Source: Streptomyces mirabilis | GTDB taxonomy: Bacteria; Actinomycetota; Actinomycetes; Streptomycetales; Streptomycetaceae | Assembly: GCF_039503195.1 (NCBI RefSeq) | Contig: NZ_JBCJKP010000001.1 | Span: 1,054,001 to 1,118,000, forward strand | Reading direction: 5' to 3' | Length of the DNA: 64,000 bases | Shown: piece by piece, positions 46,091 to 55,569 of the stretch | Layout of the letters: every line of letters begins with the position of its first letter | Numbering within the stretch: position 1 is the stretch's first letter | Made by a program: the position numbers and the translations under genes | The notes under the pieces: model-generated | Database searches by the model: none | Seen by the model: the letters and a program-made list of their open reading frames with translations, nothing else | Told to the model about the DNA's origin: nothing

Positions 46091-46408
46091 GATGAACATC
46101 GCGGACTGGGCGATGATGCCGGGCGCCAGGTAGTCGAGATAGGGGATGCCGCCGGTGGGTATCGCCTTGATCCGGGTGAAGGTCTCACCGAAGATCAGCA
46201 GCCAGAGCGCCGGCTGGACCGCCCTGGTGTACAGCTCGGTGCGGTCGTGGCGCAGCTTCTGCAGTTCGACCGCGTACATCGCGCCGACCCGGGCGGGCAG
46301 CACCCGCCAGCCGGTACGGGCCCGTGGTGGGACGACGAGCAGGTCGAGGCCGCCCGGGTGGATGCGTTCAGCCGACACGGGACGCTGTACGACGGGTGCT
46401 TCGGACAT
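46091..46408 (-). pseudogene. 5' part of ABC-2 permease split by a TnpB element
   Basis: First 106 codons of the DrrB-like permease, from an ATG preceded by CAGGAGAC. It includes the cytoplasmic start, the first membrane helix (QPALWLLIFGETFTRIKAIP) and DYLAPGIIAQSAMFI, where the insertion occurred. Translation would run into the element and stop at once. The start lies inside the 3' end of the ATPase gene (41-nt overlap), so both were co-translated before insertion. Confidence 0.88.
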
Positions 46409-47315
46409 CGCTGAAGTCTCCTGACTGTTCGTCGAGGCCGCTGCCGGCGATGTCGCGGAAGACGTCCTCCAGCGTGGGCAGTTCACCGTTCTTCCCGGCG
46501 CCGCGCCGCTCGCCGAGGCCCCTGCGCAGTTCGTCGGGGGTGCCCAGGGCACGGACGCGGCCGCGGTGCATCAGCGCGACCCGGTCGCAGTACTGGTCGG
46601 CCTCGTCCATGTAGTGGGTCGTCACGAGGACGGTCATTCCGGTGGCGGCACGTACGGCGTTGATGTGCTCCCACACGCTCGTGCGGGCGATCGGGTCGAG
46701 GCCGATGGTCGGTTCGTCGAGGATCAGCAGCCGGGGTGCGCTCACCAGTGCCTGGGCGAGTTCGAGGCGGCGGACCATGCCGCCGGAGTACGTCTTGGCG
46801 AGCCGGTCTGCCGCGTCGGTGAGGTCGACCGCCGCGAGCGCCTGCTCGACGCGTGCCGCGCGTTCCTTGCGGGCGACGTCGAAGACGCGGGCGAACAAGG
46901 ACACGTTCTCCCGGCCGGTGAGACTCGCGTCGGCGGACAACTGCTGCGGTACGTAGCCCAGCAGGCGGCGTACCGCCATGCGTTCGCGGGTGGCGTCGTG
47001 CCCGAAGACGCGGACCATGCCGGTGGGGACCGGCAGGAGGGTGGTGATGCAGCGGATCGCGGTGGTCTTCCCCGCGCCGTTGGGCCCGAGCAGCCCGAAC
47101 ACCTCTCCGTCGTGGACGGAGAGGTCTAGGCCGTCGACCGCGGTGGTCTCGCCGAAGGCGTAGACGAGCCCGGCACAGCTGACGGCCTCCGTACCGGCAT
47201 CCGCCGCCCCCATCGCCACGGTCGACGTCTCCGTCACCACGGTCTCCGTCTCCGTTTCCCTCTCCCTCTCCGTCTCCTCGGTGGGGTCTCCCCCGCCCGT
47301 CGGGTTCCGCGTCAT
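46368..47315 (-). CDS. DrrA-like ABC transporter ATP-binding protein
   Basis: 315 aa. Walker A GLLGPNGAGKTTAIRCITTL, Q-loop GYVPQQLSADASLTGRENVS, signature KTYSGGMVRRLELAQAL, Walker B PRLLILDEPTIGLDP and switch TTHYMDEADQ are complete; the C-terminal domain contains LPTLEDVFRDIAG, as in DrrA drug exporters. It starts in the ATGA overlap with the MarR stop; the first 35 residues are an E/T/R repeat not found in the family, so M35 could be the true start. Its permease partner is disrupted, leaving an ATPase without a channel. Confidence 0.92.
   Translation of the reverse strand: MTRNPTGGGDPTEETERERETETETVVTETSTVAMGAADAGTEAVSCAGLVYAFGETTAVDGLDLSVHDGEVFGLLGPNGAGKTTAIRCITTLLPVPTGMVRVFGHDATRERMAVRRLLGYVPQQLSADASLTGRENVSLFARVFDVARKERAARVEQALAAVDLTDAADRLAKTYSGGMVRRLELAQALVSAPRLLILDEPTIGLDPIARTSVWEHINAVRAATGMTVLVTTHYMDEADQYCDRVALMHRGRVRALGTPDELRRGLGERRGAGKNGELPTLEDVFRDIAGSGLDEQSGDFSDVRSTRRTASRVG
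47242..47277 (-). repeat. Hexanucleotide repeats in the ABC ATPase N-terminus
   Basis: Six tandem GTCTCC-type hexamers (GTCTCC, GTCTCC, GTTTCC, CTCTCC, CTCTCC, GTCTCC) encode alternating ET and ER dipeptides near residue 17-28. Gain or loss of units keeps the frame and varies only the N-terminal extension. Confidence 0.75.
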
Positions 47316-47767
47316 GTCTCCTCGGCCTCCTCGTGCAGGTTCGCCGCCAGCTTGCGGAGGGCCGGAAGGGCAGCCTCCAGGGCCGCGCGTTCGGCCTCGT
47401 CGAGGCGGGCCACCTGGCGGCGTACGAGAGCCGTGCGCCGCTCACGCCAGTCGCGCAGTCGCGCGTCCGCCGCCGGTGTGGGCAGCAGGCGTGCCGCCCG
47501 CCGGTCGGCCGGGTCCGTCTCGCGGTTCAGATAGCCGTCCCGGGCCAGTTGGTTGACCAGTGTCGAGACCGAATTGCCCGCCAGGTAGAGCTCCTTGGCG
47601 GCCTCCGACACACCGATGCCGGGGCGGGCCACGACCAGCCGCAGCAGCTCGACCTCCGCGCCGCGCAGCCGCGGCGCGTTCGTGCCCCTGCGCAGTCGCC
47701 GCCGGATCAGTCGCTGTCCTCCGGCCAGGGCGTCCGCCAGCGCCTCGGGAAAGCTCTCGGACTCCAC
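47312..47767 (-). CDS. MarR-family regulator
   Basis: 151 aa. LRGAEVELLRLVVARPGIGV, SEAAKELYLAGNSVSTLVNQ and LARDGYLNRETDPADRRAAR form the MarR winged helix, including the DPxDRR wing. The C-terminal dimer helix (EAERAALEAALPALRKLAAN) follows. GTG start at 47767. The gene leads the operon and overlaps the ABC ATPase by ATGA, so it probably regulates the drug exporter. Two direct TCGAGAAC repeats (47771, 47794) lie immediately upstream and may be its operator. Confidence 0.9.
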   Translation of the reverse strand: MESESFPEALADALAGGQRLIRRRLRRGTNAPRLRGAEVELLRLVVARPGIGVSEAAKELYLAGNSVSTLVNQLARDGYLNRETDPADRRAARLLPTPAADARLRDWRERRTALVRRQVARLDEAERAALEAALPALRKLAANLHEEAEET

Positions 47768-47918
47768 GTTTCGAGAACGAGGGAAAGGGAGGGTCGAGAA
47801 CCGCTCACCGGCAGGCCCGCCCGCCGGGCCGCGGCGCACCGCACCCCCTGGTGGAGAGCCCAGTCCCCGTGATGGAGTTTCCCCAGCCCGCTCCGGGCGC
47901 CAGGACAAGGAGACCTCC

Positions 47919-48824
47919 GTGACCGCGATCGAGACCGATGCCGCGCAGCCGTGGCCCCATCCTCCGGTGAAGGTCGGGCTGGTCGGTGCCGGGCCCTGGG
48001 CACGGACCGTGCACGCGCGCGTGCTCGCCGCCGGTCCCGAGACACGGCTGACCTCGGTGTGGGCGCGGCGCGCCGAGGCGGCCCGGGAGACGGCCGAGCC
48101 CCACGGGGCCGCGGCGGTCACACGTTTCGAGGAGCTGCTCGACGGCTGCGAGGCGGTCGCGTTCGCCGTTCCGCCCGCGGTGCAGGCGGACCTCGCTCCG
48201 CTGGCCGCGAAGGCGGGCAAGGCACTGCTCCTGGAGAAGCCGCTCGGTGTGGATCTGGCGTCGGCGCGGCGCCTTGTCGACGCCGTCGACGAGGCCGGGG
48301 TCGTCTCCCAGCTCGTCCTGACCAACCGCTACCACCCGGTCACCCGGGAGTTCCTGAGCAGAGCGCGGGAGCTGGAGATCACCGGGGCCCGTTCGTGTCT
48401 CCTGCACGGGGCCTTCCTGGGCGGCGAGTTCGCCACCACCTGGCGGCTCGAGCACGGCGCCCTGCTCGACCTGGGTCCCCATCTTCTGGATCTCCTGGAC
48501 GCCGCTGTCGGACCGATCGTCCGGGTCCGCGGCACCGGTGACCCCCGGCGATGGATCGAGCTGACCTGCGAGCACGCCGACGGTGTAGTCAGTCAGGCCT
48601 CGCTGTCCGGATCGGTCCACGTCGAGCAGGGCAGCACGCGTATCGAACTCTTCGGTCCGCAGGCCCCGCTGGTCTACGACGCCACCGAACTCGACCACGA
48701 GGAGACCTGGTCGGTGCTGCGCCGGGAGTTCGCCACGGCCGTACGCACCGGGGTGTCCGGCGCACTCGATGTCCACCGGGGACTTCACCTCCAGACGCTG
48801 ATGGCGCAGGCCTCGGAGAGCTGA
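47919..48824 (+). CDS. Gfo/Idh/MocA-family oxidoreductase
   Basis: 301 aa. The Rossmann fold begins VKVGLVGAGPWARTVHARVL, and the family motif EKPLGVDLASARRLV follows KALLL, supplying the conserved E-K-P. The C-terminal alpha/beta domain includes DLGPHLLDLLDAAVGP, with the catalytic H. Such enzymes oxidise or reduce sugars, inositols and related compounds with NAD(P). AAGGAGACCTCC sets the GTG start at 47919. It is divergent from the MarR operon; whether they share regulation is unknown. Confidence 0.92.
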   Translation: MTAIETDAAQPWPHPPVKVGLVGAGPWARTVHARVLAAGPETRLTSVWARRAEAARETAEPHGAAAVTRFEELLDGCEAVAFAVPPAVQADLAPLAAKAGKALLLEKPLGVDLASARRLVDAVDEAGVVSQLVLTNRYHPVTREFLSRARELEITGARSCLLHGAFLGGEFATTWRLEHGALLDLGPHLLDLLDAAVGPIVRVRGTGDPRRWIELTCEHADGVVSQASLSGSVHVEQGSTRIELFGPQAPLVYDATELDHEETWSVLRREFATAVRTGVSGALDVHRGLHLQTLMAQASES

Positions 48825-48840
48825 CGCCCGGCACGGAAGG

Positions 48841-50220
48841 TCACGAGTAGCGTCGCAGCGCCGGCGCCGCGACCGCCAGGATCGCCATGGCGACGACCAC
48901 CAGCAGTCCGCCGCCCGCGACGGCGGCGCGGGCGCCCAGGACGGAGCCGGCCGTTCCGTGCAGGACGTCGGCCAACCGCGGGCCGCCCGCGACCACCACG
49001 GTGAACACGCCCTGCATCCGGCCGCGCATCTCGTCCGTGGCGGCCGACAGCAGGATCGCGCCGCGGAAGACCATGGAGACCATGTCGGCGACCCCGGCGG
49101 CGGCGAGGAACGCCACGGCCACCCAGAGGCTGGTGCTCAGGCCGAAGCCGGTGATCGCCGCTCCCCAGGCCATCACCGCGGCGATCACCATGAGCCCGTG
49201 CCGACGGGCCCGGGAGAACGTGCCCGACATCAGTCCGCCGATCACCGCGCCGATCGGGATCGCCGCGAACAGCAGGCCGAGCGCGAGCCCTTCCCCGTAG
49301 GACGCGTAGGTTTCGGCGGCCAGCTGCGGGAACAGGGCCCGGGGCATGCCGAGGACCATGGCGATGATGTCGGCGAGGAAGGACAGCAGCAGCACCTTGT
49401 GCAGCGCGATGTAGCGGAAACCGGCGGCGACCTCGCGCCAGCCCGCCCGTTTGGCCGCGGAGCCCGTCAGGGGCGGCAGTGCGGGCAGCCGCATCACGGC
49501 CCACACGGTGACGCACAGCGCCAGGGCGTCGATCAGATAGAGCTCGCCCAGGCCGATGACGGGGATCAGGGCACCCGCGAGCAGTGGCCCCGCCACCAGG
49601 CCCGTCTGCATGACGGTCGAACCGAGGGCGTTCGCCGCGGGCAGTTCGTCCTCGGGGACGAGCCGGGCGATGGAGGCGTTGCGGGCCGGGGAGTTCAGTC
49701 CGAAGAAGGCCTGCTGGACGGCGAGCAGCGCCATCAGGACGAACACCGAATCGAGTCCGACGACGGCCTGTATCCAGAACAGCACCGAGGTGACGGCTAT
49801 GCCGGTGTTGGTGATGAGGAGCAGCTTGCGCCGGTCCATGCTGTCGGCGACCGCGCCGCCCCACAGCGCGAAGACCACGAGCGGCAGCAGTCCGGCCAGG
49901 CTCGCGTAACCGACCCAGGCCGAGGAGCCGGTGATGTCGTAGATCTGCTTGGGCACGGCGACGGCGGTGAGCTGGCTGCCCACCGCCGTGACGATGGTGG
50001 AGGACCAGAGCCTGCGGTACGCGGGGCGGCGCAGCGGGCGGGTGTCCATCGCCCAGCGGCGCCAGCCGGTGCGGTCCGCTCCCGCCGCCTCGTCGTGTTC
50101 GGCGGATCCGGCCGCCGAGCCGTTCCCGGCCCCGCCGTCCGTCCCCCGGTCGATCCCGCTGTCCGCCCCGTCCGTACTGCTCCTGCTCGTGTCCACGACC
50201 GTCCTGGCTGCTCGATACAT
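48841..50220 (-). CDS. MFS transporter (EntS/MFS_3-like)
   Basis: 459 aa with 12 membrane segments and a long disordered N-terminus rich in G, D and S. The motif-A loop reads VADSMDRRKLLLITNTGIAV, and FFGLNSPARNASIARLVPED and AFLAAAGVADMVSMVFRGAI are familiar from the EntS-like group that exports siderophores or drugs. No iron-uptake gene lies nearby, so the substrate is open. It runs convergent to the oxidoreductase gene with a 16-bp gap. Confidence 0.9.
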   Translation of the reverse strand: MYRAARTVVDTSRSSTDGADSGIDRGTDGGAGNGSAAGSAEHDEAAGADRTGWRRWAMDTRPLRRPAYRRLWSSTIVTAVGSQLTAVAVPKQIYDITGSSAWVGYASLAGLLPLVVFALWGGAVADSMDRRKLLLITNTGIAVTSVLFWIQAVVGLDSVFVLMALLAVQQAFFGLNSPARNASIARLVPEDELPAANALGSTVMQTGLVAGPLLAGALIPVIGLGELYLIDALALCVTVWAVMRLPALPPLTGSAAKRAGWREVAAGFRYIALHKVLLLSFLADIIAMVLGMPRALFPQLAAETYASYGEGLALGLLFAAIPIGAVIGGLMSGTFSRARRHGLMVIAAVMAWGAAITGFGLSTSLWVAVAFLAAAGVADMVSMVFRGAILLSAATDEMRGRMQGVFTVVVAGGPRLADVLHGTAGSVLGARAAVAGGGLLVVVAMAILAVAAPALRRYS

Positions 50221-50257
50221 CTTTCAGTTGTCAGGGTTCACTATCGCGTACGCCGTC

Positions 50258-50869
50258 TCAGGCGTCGGCGATCAGCAGGGTGCCCATGGTGATCATCGTC
50301 GCGGCGACCGCACCGTCCAGGACCCGCCAGGACGACGGCCGGGCGAGGAAGCGGCCGAGCAGCCGGGCGCCGAAGCCCAGCGCGGCGAACCAGCACAGGC
50401 TGGCCAGGGCGGCCCCGAGCCCGAAGGTCCAGCGCAGCGGGCCGCGGTCGGCCGCGAGGGAGCCGAGCAGGAACACGGTGTCGAGATAGACGTGCGGGTT
50501 GAGCCAGGTCATCGCCAGACAGGCGAGGACGATCTGCCGCCGGGAGCCCGCCGCGCCGGCCGCGGCCTCCAGCGCCGAGGGCCGCAGCACCCGCCGTGCG
50601 GCCAGGATTCCGTAGCCGAGGAGGAATCCACCGCCGATCAGTCCGACCGCCGTGAGCGCCTCGGGCCGGGCCACGACCACCGCGCCGACGCCGCCGACGC
50701 CCAGCGCGATGAGCAGCGCGTCGGACACCGCGCAGATGCACACCACCGCCAGGACCGCTTCGCGGCGGATCCCCTGGCGCAGTACGAAGGCGTTCTGGGC
50801 GCCGATGGCGACGATGAGGGTGAGGCCGGTGCCGAACCCGGCGGCCGCGGCGGTCAGGGCGTTGTTCAT
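50258..50869 (-). CDS. LysE/ArgO-type amino-acid exporter
   Basis: 203 aa, six hydrophobic segments. Typical motifs are GTGLTLIVAIGAQNAFVLRQ in helix 1, AVLAVVCICAVSDALLIALG, and LAMTWLNPHVYLDTVFLLGS, the signature of LysE proteins that export lysine and arginine. It is divergent from a LysG-type LysR regulator, the classic arrangement in which the regulator senses the amino acid and induces the exporter. Confidence 0.94.
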   Translation of the reverse strand: MNNALTAAAAGFGTGLTLIVAIGAQNAFVLRQGIRREAVLAVVCICAVSDALLIALGVGGVGAVVVARPEALTAVGLIGGGFLLGYGILAARRVLRPSALEAAAGAAGSRRQIVLACLAMTWLNPHVYLDTVFLLGSLAADRGPLRWTFGLGAALASLCWFAALGFGARLLGRFLARPSSWRVLDGAVAATMITMGTLLIADA

Positions 50870-50905
50870 GCCAGAGACGCTAGGAACACGACCGTCAAGA
50901 GTACA

Positions 50906-50931
50906 GCTAAAGATTCTTACGTATCATTAGC
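50906..50931. promoter_or_regulatory. Probable LysG operator
   Basis: GCTAA (50906-50910) and TTAGC (50927-50931) are inverted across a 16-nt AT-rich spacer (AGATTCTTACGTATCA) in the 69-bp gap between lysE and the LysR gene. The only AT-rich patch in the area; it probably holds the regulator site and overlapping promoters. Confidence 0.5.
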
Positions 50932-50938
50932 ACCTGTG

Positions 50939-51844
50939 ATGTCGGATCTCCCTCTCGACCAGGTACGCACCTTGCTCGCGGTGGTCGACGAGGGCACCTT
51001 CGACGCGGCGGCCGCCGCTCTGCATGTGACGCCCTCGGCGGTCAGCCAGCGTGTCAAGGCACTCGAACAGCGCATCGGCCGGGTCCTGCTGATGCGGACG
51101 AAGCCGGTGCGTGCGACCGAGTCCGGCGAGGTCGTCGTGCGGTTCGCGCGCCGGCTGGCCCGGCTGGAGCGCGACGCCCGTACCGAGCTCGGCATGAGCG
51201 AGGCCGGGGAGCCGACGCGACTGTCGATCGCGGTGAACGCCGACTCGCTGGCGACCTGGTTCCTGCCCGCGCTCACCCGCGTACCGCGCGAGCTGCGGCT
51301 CTGTTTCGAACTGCGCCGTGAGGACGAGGACCACACGGCCGCCCTGCTGCGCGAGGGGGTGGTGATGGCGGCGGTGACCTCGTGGCCGGACCCGGTGGCG
51401 GGCTGTTCCGTGCGCGCCCTGGGTCGCATGCGCTATCTCGCGGTGGCCGCGCCGGCCTTCGCCGGGCGGTGGCTCGGCGCCGGGTCGGACGCGGCGCCGG
51501 ACGAGCTGATCGCCGACGCTCCGGTGGTGGCCTTCGACCGGAACGACGACCTCCAGGACGAGTTCGTCCGGGGCCTTGGGGGCGGTCCCGGAGCGAGCGC
51601 GCTGCGGCACTTCATGCCCACCTCGGAGGGGTTCGTGGACGCCGTCGTCGCCGGACTGGGCTGGGGCATGGTGCCCGAGGTGCAGGCCGAGCCGCTGCTT
51701 CGGGCCGGACGGCTGGTCCGCCTCGCGCCGGACCGGATCGTCGACGTACCGCTCTTCTGGCAGCAGTGGAAACTCGACTTCCCGGCCCTCGCAGCGGTGG
51801 CCGAGGCGGTGGCGGCCGTCGCCGCGGAGACCTTGAGACGCTGA
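50939..51844 (+). CDS. LysR-family regulator of the ArgP/LysG type
   Basis: 301 aa. MSDLPLDQVRTLLAVVDEGT, FDAAAAALHVTPSAVSQRVK and ALEQRIGRVLLMRTKPVRAT are the ArgP/LysG HTH; the effector domain includes LSIAVNADSLATWFLPALTR and RHFMPTSEGFVDAVVAGLGW, GMVPEVQA. LysG activates lysE when lysine or arginine accumulates. The ATG at 50939 (GTG three bases earlier possible) is only a few bases from the promoter, so the mRNA may be leaderless. Confidence 0.94.
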   Translation: MSDLPLDQVRTLLAVVDEGTFDAAAAALHVTPSAVSQRVKALEQRIGRVLLMRTKPVRATESGEVVVRFARRLARLERDARTELGMSEAGEPTRLSIAVNADSLATWFLPALTRVPRELRLCFELRREDEDHTAALLREGVVMAAVTSWPDPVAGCSVRALGRMRYLAVAAPAFAGRWLGAGSDAAPDELIADAPVVAFDRNDDLQDEFVRGLGGGPGASALRHFMPTSEGFVDAVVAGLGWGMVPEVQAEPLLRAGRLVRLAPDRIVDVPLFWQQWKLDFPALAAVAEAVAAVAAETLRR

Positions 51845-52101
51845 GCACCGAAAGGGCCGGGACGGGCAGACGCCGAGGCCCAAAGGCGCCGTGAAACAAC
51901 ATCTACGCGGGGCTCCTGGACGGGGCGCGGACGCGGTATCTTCGCGCTGGGCGAAGCCGAGTACGGCCGTACACGGCCGGATGCGGCCGAGTGCGACTCC
52001 AAGCGACCATCACGGCTGAGGCGTCGACGTGCGGGTGGGTACCCGTAAGGCGCATTCTTGCTGTGGAAACCCCCTGACGGCGGGCGGACGAGGGCAGACC
52101 G

Positions 52102-54645
52102 ATGACTGGGAGCGCCGAGCGTGAGGACCAGGCGCTGAATAGCCTGGCCGCTCTGCTCAGCGGGTCCGTTGCGGACGCGATCCGGGCGGCCCGCGGCTTC
52201 GCGGGGGGTGTGTACCTGCGCTCCAGCTCGCCCGAACTGCTGCGGCTGGCCGTGCTGGCCGGATTGCCGGGACAGTTGTTCCGTCCCTGGTGGCGCATGC
52301 CCCTGGGCCGGCCGTTCCCGGTCGCCGACTCCCATCGGCTGGGCGTGGAGGTGCTCCTCCCCGACGCCACCGAGACGATGCGCCGCTATCCGCAGCTCGC
52401 GGCGAGTCTGCCGTTCCAGTTCGGTTCGCTGTACGTCCCCGTCGTGAGCGCCTCCTCGTCCTTCGGGGTCCTGACGGTGCTGCGCCCCTCGGCCTCGGAC
52501 GCCACCGACGTACTGCCGGACCGTGACCGGATGACGGCGGTGGCGGAGAACCTGGGGACGGCTCTGTCGGTCCTGGAGAAGGACGGTGCCGAGGTCGTCT
52601 GGGACGGGGAGCCGATGTGTGTACGGCCGCCCGCCGAGGGTCTGCCGCGCCGCTATGTCGGGCGGTTCACCTGGGACCCGGTCACGGGCGAGGTCACCGG
52701 GGACGACGCGCTGGGGGCCCTGCTCGGCACCGGCGCCGGTGCCTTTCCCCGGACGCCGCAGGCACTCACCCACACACTGGCCCTCGACGATCCGCATGTG
52801 CTGCTGGCCGCGCTGCACGAGACCGCGGCGGGGCGTCCCCCGGCCCACCCACTGCCCGTGCACACGGTCAACGGCGGGCTGCGGCTGTTGGAGTTGTGGA
52901 CCTCGGGCAACGCGCTCGTGCCGCCGTACGCGGTCGGCGGAGCGGTGGTCGACCCGGGCCCGGGCTCGGCGGCGGACGGCGCCGCGGACCTGCTCCCCGA
53001 GGGCGTCTTCGCACTGGACCGGCTCGGGCTGATCACCTACGTCAACCCGCGCGCCGCCGAACTCCTCGGCCGGCCGCGGCCGGAACTCCTGGGGCGACCG
53101 CTGTGGCAGGCCGTGCCCTGGCTGAACCAGCCGTCCTACGAGGATCATCTGCGCGGTGCGCTGCTGACACCGGAGCCGGTGCACTTCCAGGTCGCCCGCC
53201 CGATTGGGGGTCGCCTGACACCCGCGGCGGCCCACGGCGACACCTGGCTGACGATGTCCGTGTATCCCGGTCCCGGCAGTCTGACCTGCAAACTGATCCC
53301 CATGGGGCGGGTGGCGGACACCACGGAGGCCCCCGAGGCCGCGCCGCCGCACGGTCGGCCCGCGGCGGACGGGTCCGCCCTCGCCGAGCCCGCCACCGGC
53401 ATCACCACAACGGCGCTGTACCGACCCGTCGTCCTGGCCATGGCCCTGACCGAGGCCGTGACGGCCCGGCAGGTCTCCGAGACCGTGATGCGGGAGTTGC
53501 TGCCCGCGTTCGGCGGACGGCGCCTGGCCATCTACCTGTTGCAGGACCGGCGCCTGTACCTGGCCTGGGAGACCGGCTTCCCGCAGGGGTTCCTCGCGCC
53601 CTTCGACGGGGTGGGACTGGACGCCAAGCTGCCCGGGGTGGAGACGCTCACCACCGGCCGCCCGCTGTTCTTCGAGACGATGCCCCAACTCGCCGCCGCC
53701 TACCCCGGCATCCCGCTGGACGCGAAGGTGGGTGCCCGGGCCTTCCTACCGCTGATCGCCTCGGGGCGGCCGGTCGGCTCCTGCATCCTCGGCTTCGACC
53801 GGCCGCGCGACTTCAGCACGGAGGAACGTACCGTGCTGACGGCGCTCACCGGACTCATCGCACAGGCCCTGGAGAGGGCACGGCGCTACGACTCCGAGGC
53901 CGCCCTCGCCCGTGGCCTCCAGGCGGCCCTGCTCCCGCACCGGCTGTCGTCGCACCCGCAGGTGGAGACGGCCGGGCGCTATCTGTCCGGCACCAAGGGG
54001 ATGGACGTGGGCGGCGACTGGTACGACGTCGTGGAGGCCGGTGACGCGCTGGCCCTGGTCATCGGCGACGTCCAGGGCCATGGCGTCCAGGCGGCGGCCA
54101 CCATGGGCCAACTACGCAGCGCGGTACGGGCGTTCGCGCTCAGCGACCACCCTCCGGACGTGGTGATGAGCCATACCAACCGGCTGCTCATCGACCTCGA
54201 CCCGGGCCAGTTCGCCAGTTGCTGCTACATCAGACTGGACCCGGTGACCGGAGTCGCCCGGGCCGCCCGCGCCGGTCACCCGCAGCCCCTGCTGCGCCAC
54301 CCCGACGGTCGCACCGAGCTCCTCGACCTGCCCGGTGGCGTGGTGCTCGGCGTGGCCCCACGGGCCCGCTACCCGGTGACGGACCTGCTGCTGGAACCCG
54401 ACGCGGTGCTGGCCCTCTACACGGACGGTCTGGTCGAGCGCCCCGGGGCCGACATCGACGACGGGATCGAGAAGATCCGCGCGACGCTGTCCCGCGCGGG
54501 CACCCCGCACGCCCGGCCCGGCGCCTCCTCCCTGTCCGGCACCGCGGACCTGCTGACCGAGGAGGCCCGGCAGGCCACCGAACGCCCCGACGACATCGCA
54601 CTCCTGCTCACCACCCGTCGCTCCACCCGCGAGGTCCGCCCCTGA
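52102..54645 (+). CDS. PP2C (SpoIIE/RsbU) phosphatase with GAF and PAS domains
   Basis: 847 aa. Layout: N-terminal GAF (about 10-155), a PAS-like middle (about 215-390, with GVFALDRLGLITYVNPRAAE and LLGRPLWQAVPW), second GAF (about 440-590, GARAFLPLIASGRPVGSCIL) and a C-terminal SpoIIE domain. The metal-binding acids are visible in MDVGGDWYDVVEAG, VIGDVQGHGVQAA, ALYTDGLVERPG and ERPDDIALLL. Such enzymes dephosphorylate anti-anti-sigma proteins, thus opposing RsbW-like kinases as at 7262 and 14771. Cytoplasmic; the signal is probably redox, light or a small ligand. Confidence 0.93.
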   Translation: MTGSAEREDQALNSLAALLSGSVADAIRAARGFAGGVYLRSSSPELLRLAVLAGLPGQLFRPWWRMPLGRPFPVADSHRLGVEVLLPDATETMRRYPQLAASLPFQFGSLYVPVVSASSSFGVLTVLRPSASDATDVLPDRDRMTAVAENLGTALSVLEKDGAEVVWDGEPMCVRPPAEGLPRRYVGRFTWDPVTGEVTGDDALGALLGTGAGAFPRTPQALTHTLALDDPHVLLAALHETAAGRPPAHPLPVHTVNGGLRLLELWTSGNALVPPYAVGGAVVDPGPGSAADGAADLLPEGVFALDRLGLITYVNPRAAELLGRPRPELLGRPLWQAVPWLNQPSYEDHLRGALLTPEPVHFQVARPIGGRLTPAAAHGDTWLTMSVYPGPGSLTCKLIPMGRVADTTEAPEAAPPHGRPAADGSALAEPATGITTTALYRPVVLAMALTEAVTARQVSETVMRELLPAFGGRRLAIYLLQDRRLYLAWETGFPQGFLAPFDGVGLDAKLPGVETLTTGRPLFFETMPQLAAAYPGIPLDAKVGARAFLPLIASGRPVGSCILGFDRPRDFSTEERTVLTALTGLIAQALERARRYDSEAALARGLQAALLPHRLSSHPQVETAGRYLSGTKGMDVGGDWYDVVEAGDALALVIGDVQGHGVQAAATMGQLRSAVRAFALSDHPPDVVMSHTNRLLIDLDPGQFASCCYIRLDPVTGVARAARAGHPQPLLRHPDGRTELLDLPGGVVLGVAPRARYPVTDLLLEPDAVLALYTDGLVERPGADIDDGIEKIRATLSRAGTPHARPGASSLSGTADLLTEEARQATERPDDIALLLTTRRSTREVRP

Positions 54646-54900
54646 CCCGCCGAACTCACCAGCCGGCTCCCCCGACAGCGGGTGAGCATCCCGCGTCTGC
54701 GGCATGATCCGCCGCACAGGCCCTAGCGGTCCGCCACGGGGTGATCGGCGGCTTGTGCGGTCCATGAGGCGAGGATGCGCAGACGGTCATGGCGGGGGGG
54801 TGCCCGGCTCGGCGGTCAGGGTGATGAGCCGCTGGTCGGGGTCGGCGGCGCGAGTCCTTCGGCAAGCACCTGGCTGGGTAACCGCCGGGCAGCTCACACG

Positions 54901-55569
54901 TCATCGCAAGGCCTTGAACGGTCCTTCCAGAGCCGCCCACTGCAACAGCATGATCGTCTTGGCGTCGGCGATCTCCCCGGAGCGGATCATGGCCAGTGCG
55001 GTGCGGAAGGGCAGTTCGACGATCTCGATGTCCTCGCCCTCCTCGTCGAGGCCGCCGCCTTCGTGGGTGCGGGTGGACGGGCCGTAGGTGGCGGCGTAGA
55101 AACTGACCCGCTCGGTGACCGAACCCGGACTCATGTAGACGTCGAAGACGTGCTGCACGTCGCCGACGGTGTGCCCGGTCTCCTCGATGACTTCGCGCCG
55201 TACGGCGACTTCGGGATGCTCGTCGTCCTCGTCGAGCAGGCCCCCCGGGGTCTCGACCAGCATGCCGTCGGGGTGACCGTTGGTGTACACGGGGTAGCGG
55301 AACTGCCTGGTCAGCAGCACGGTTTCGCGCTCGGCGTCGTACAGCAGGAGCGTGGCCCCGTTGCCGCGGTCGTGCGTCTCGCGTTCCTGGGTGCTCCAGG
55401 TGCCGTCGGCGTGCCGGAAGTCGAAGGTGGTGGTGCGCTCCACGTACCAGTGGCTGGACAGGAGCGTGACTTCGCGGACCTTGACCCGGGGGTTGCCCGT
55501 CAGGTCGCGGCCGACGCGGTCGAGCCCGGTACGGCCCCGGCGGTCCGGGGTGTCGATTCCCGCGGTCAT
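54901..55569 (-). CDS. NUDIX hydrolase (NudK/ADP-ribose pyrophosphatase-like)
   Basis: 222 aa. The Nudix box reads GGLLDEDDEHPEVAVRREVI followed by EETGHTVG, matching GX5EX7REUXEEXGU. The flanking LLTRQFRYPVYTNGHPDGML and VSFYAATYG match the GDP-mannose/ADP-sugar pyrophosphatase group. It hydrolyses nucleoside diphosphate sugars or similar. The ATG at 55569 is chosen over one 54 nt upstream by start-proximal conservation. It is divergent from the small gene at 55677. Confidence 0.9.
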   Translation of the reverse strand: MTAGIDTPDRRGRTGLDRVGRDLTGNPRVKVREVTLLSSHWYVERTTTFDFRHADGTWSTQERETHDRGNGATLLLYDAERETVLLTRQFRYPVYTNGHPDGMLVETPGGLLDEDDEHPEVAVRREVIEETGHTVGDVQHVFDVYMSPGSVTERVSFYAATYGPSTRTHEGGGLDEEGEDIEIVELPFRTALAMIRSGEIADAKTIMLLQWAALEGPFKALR

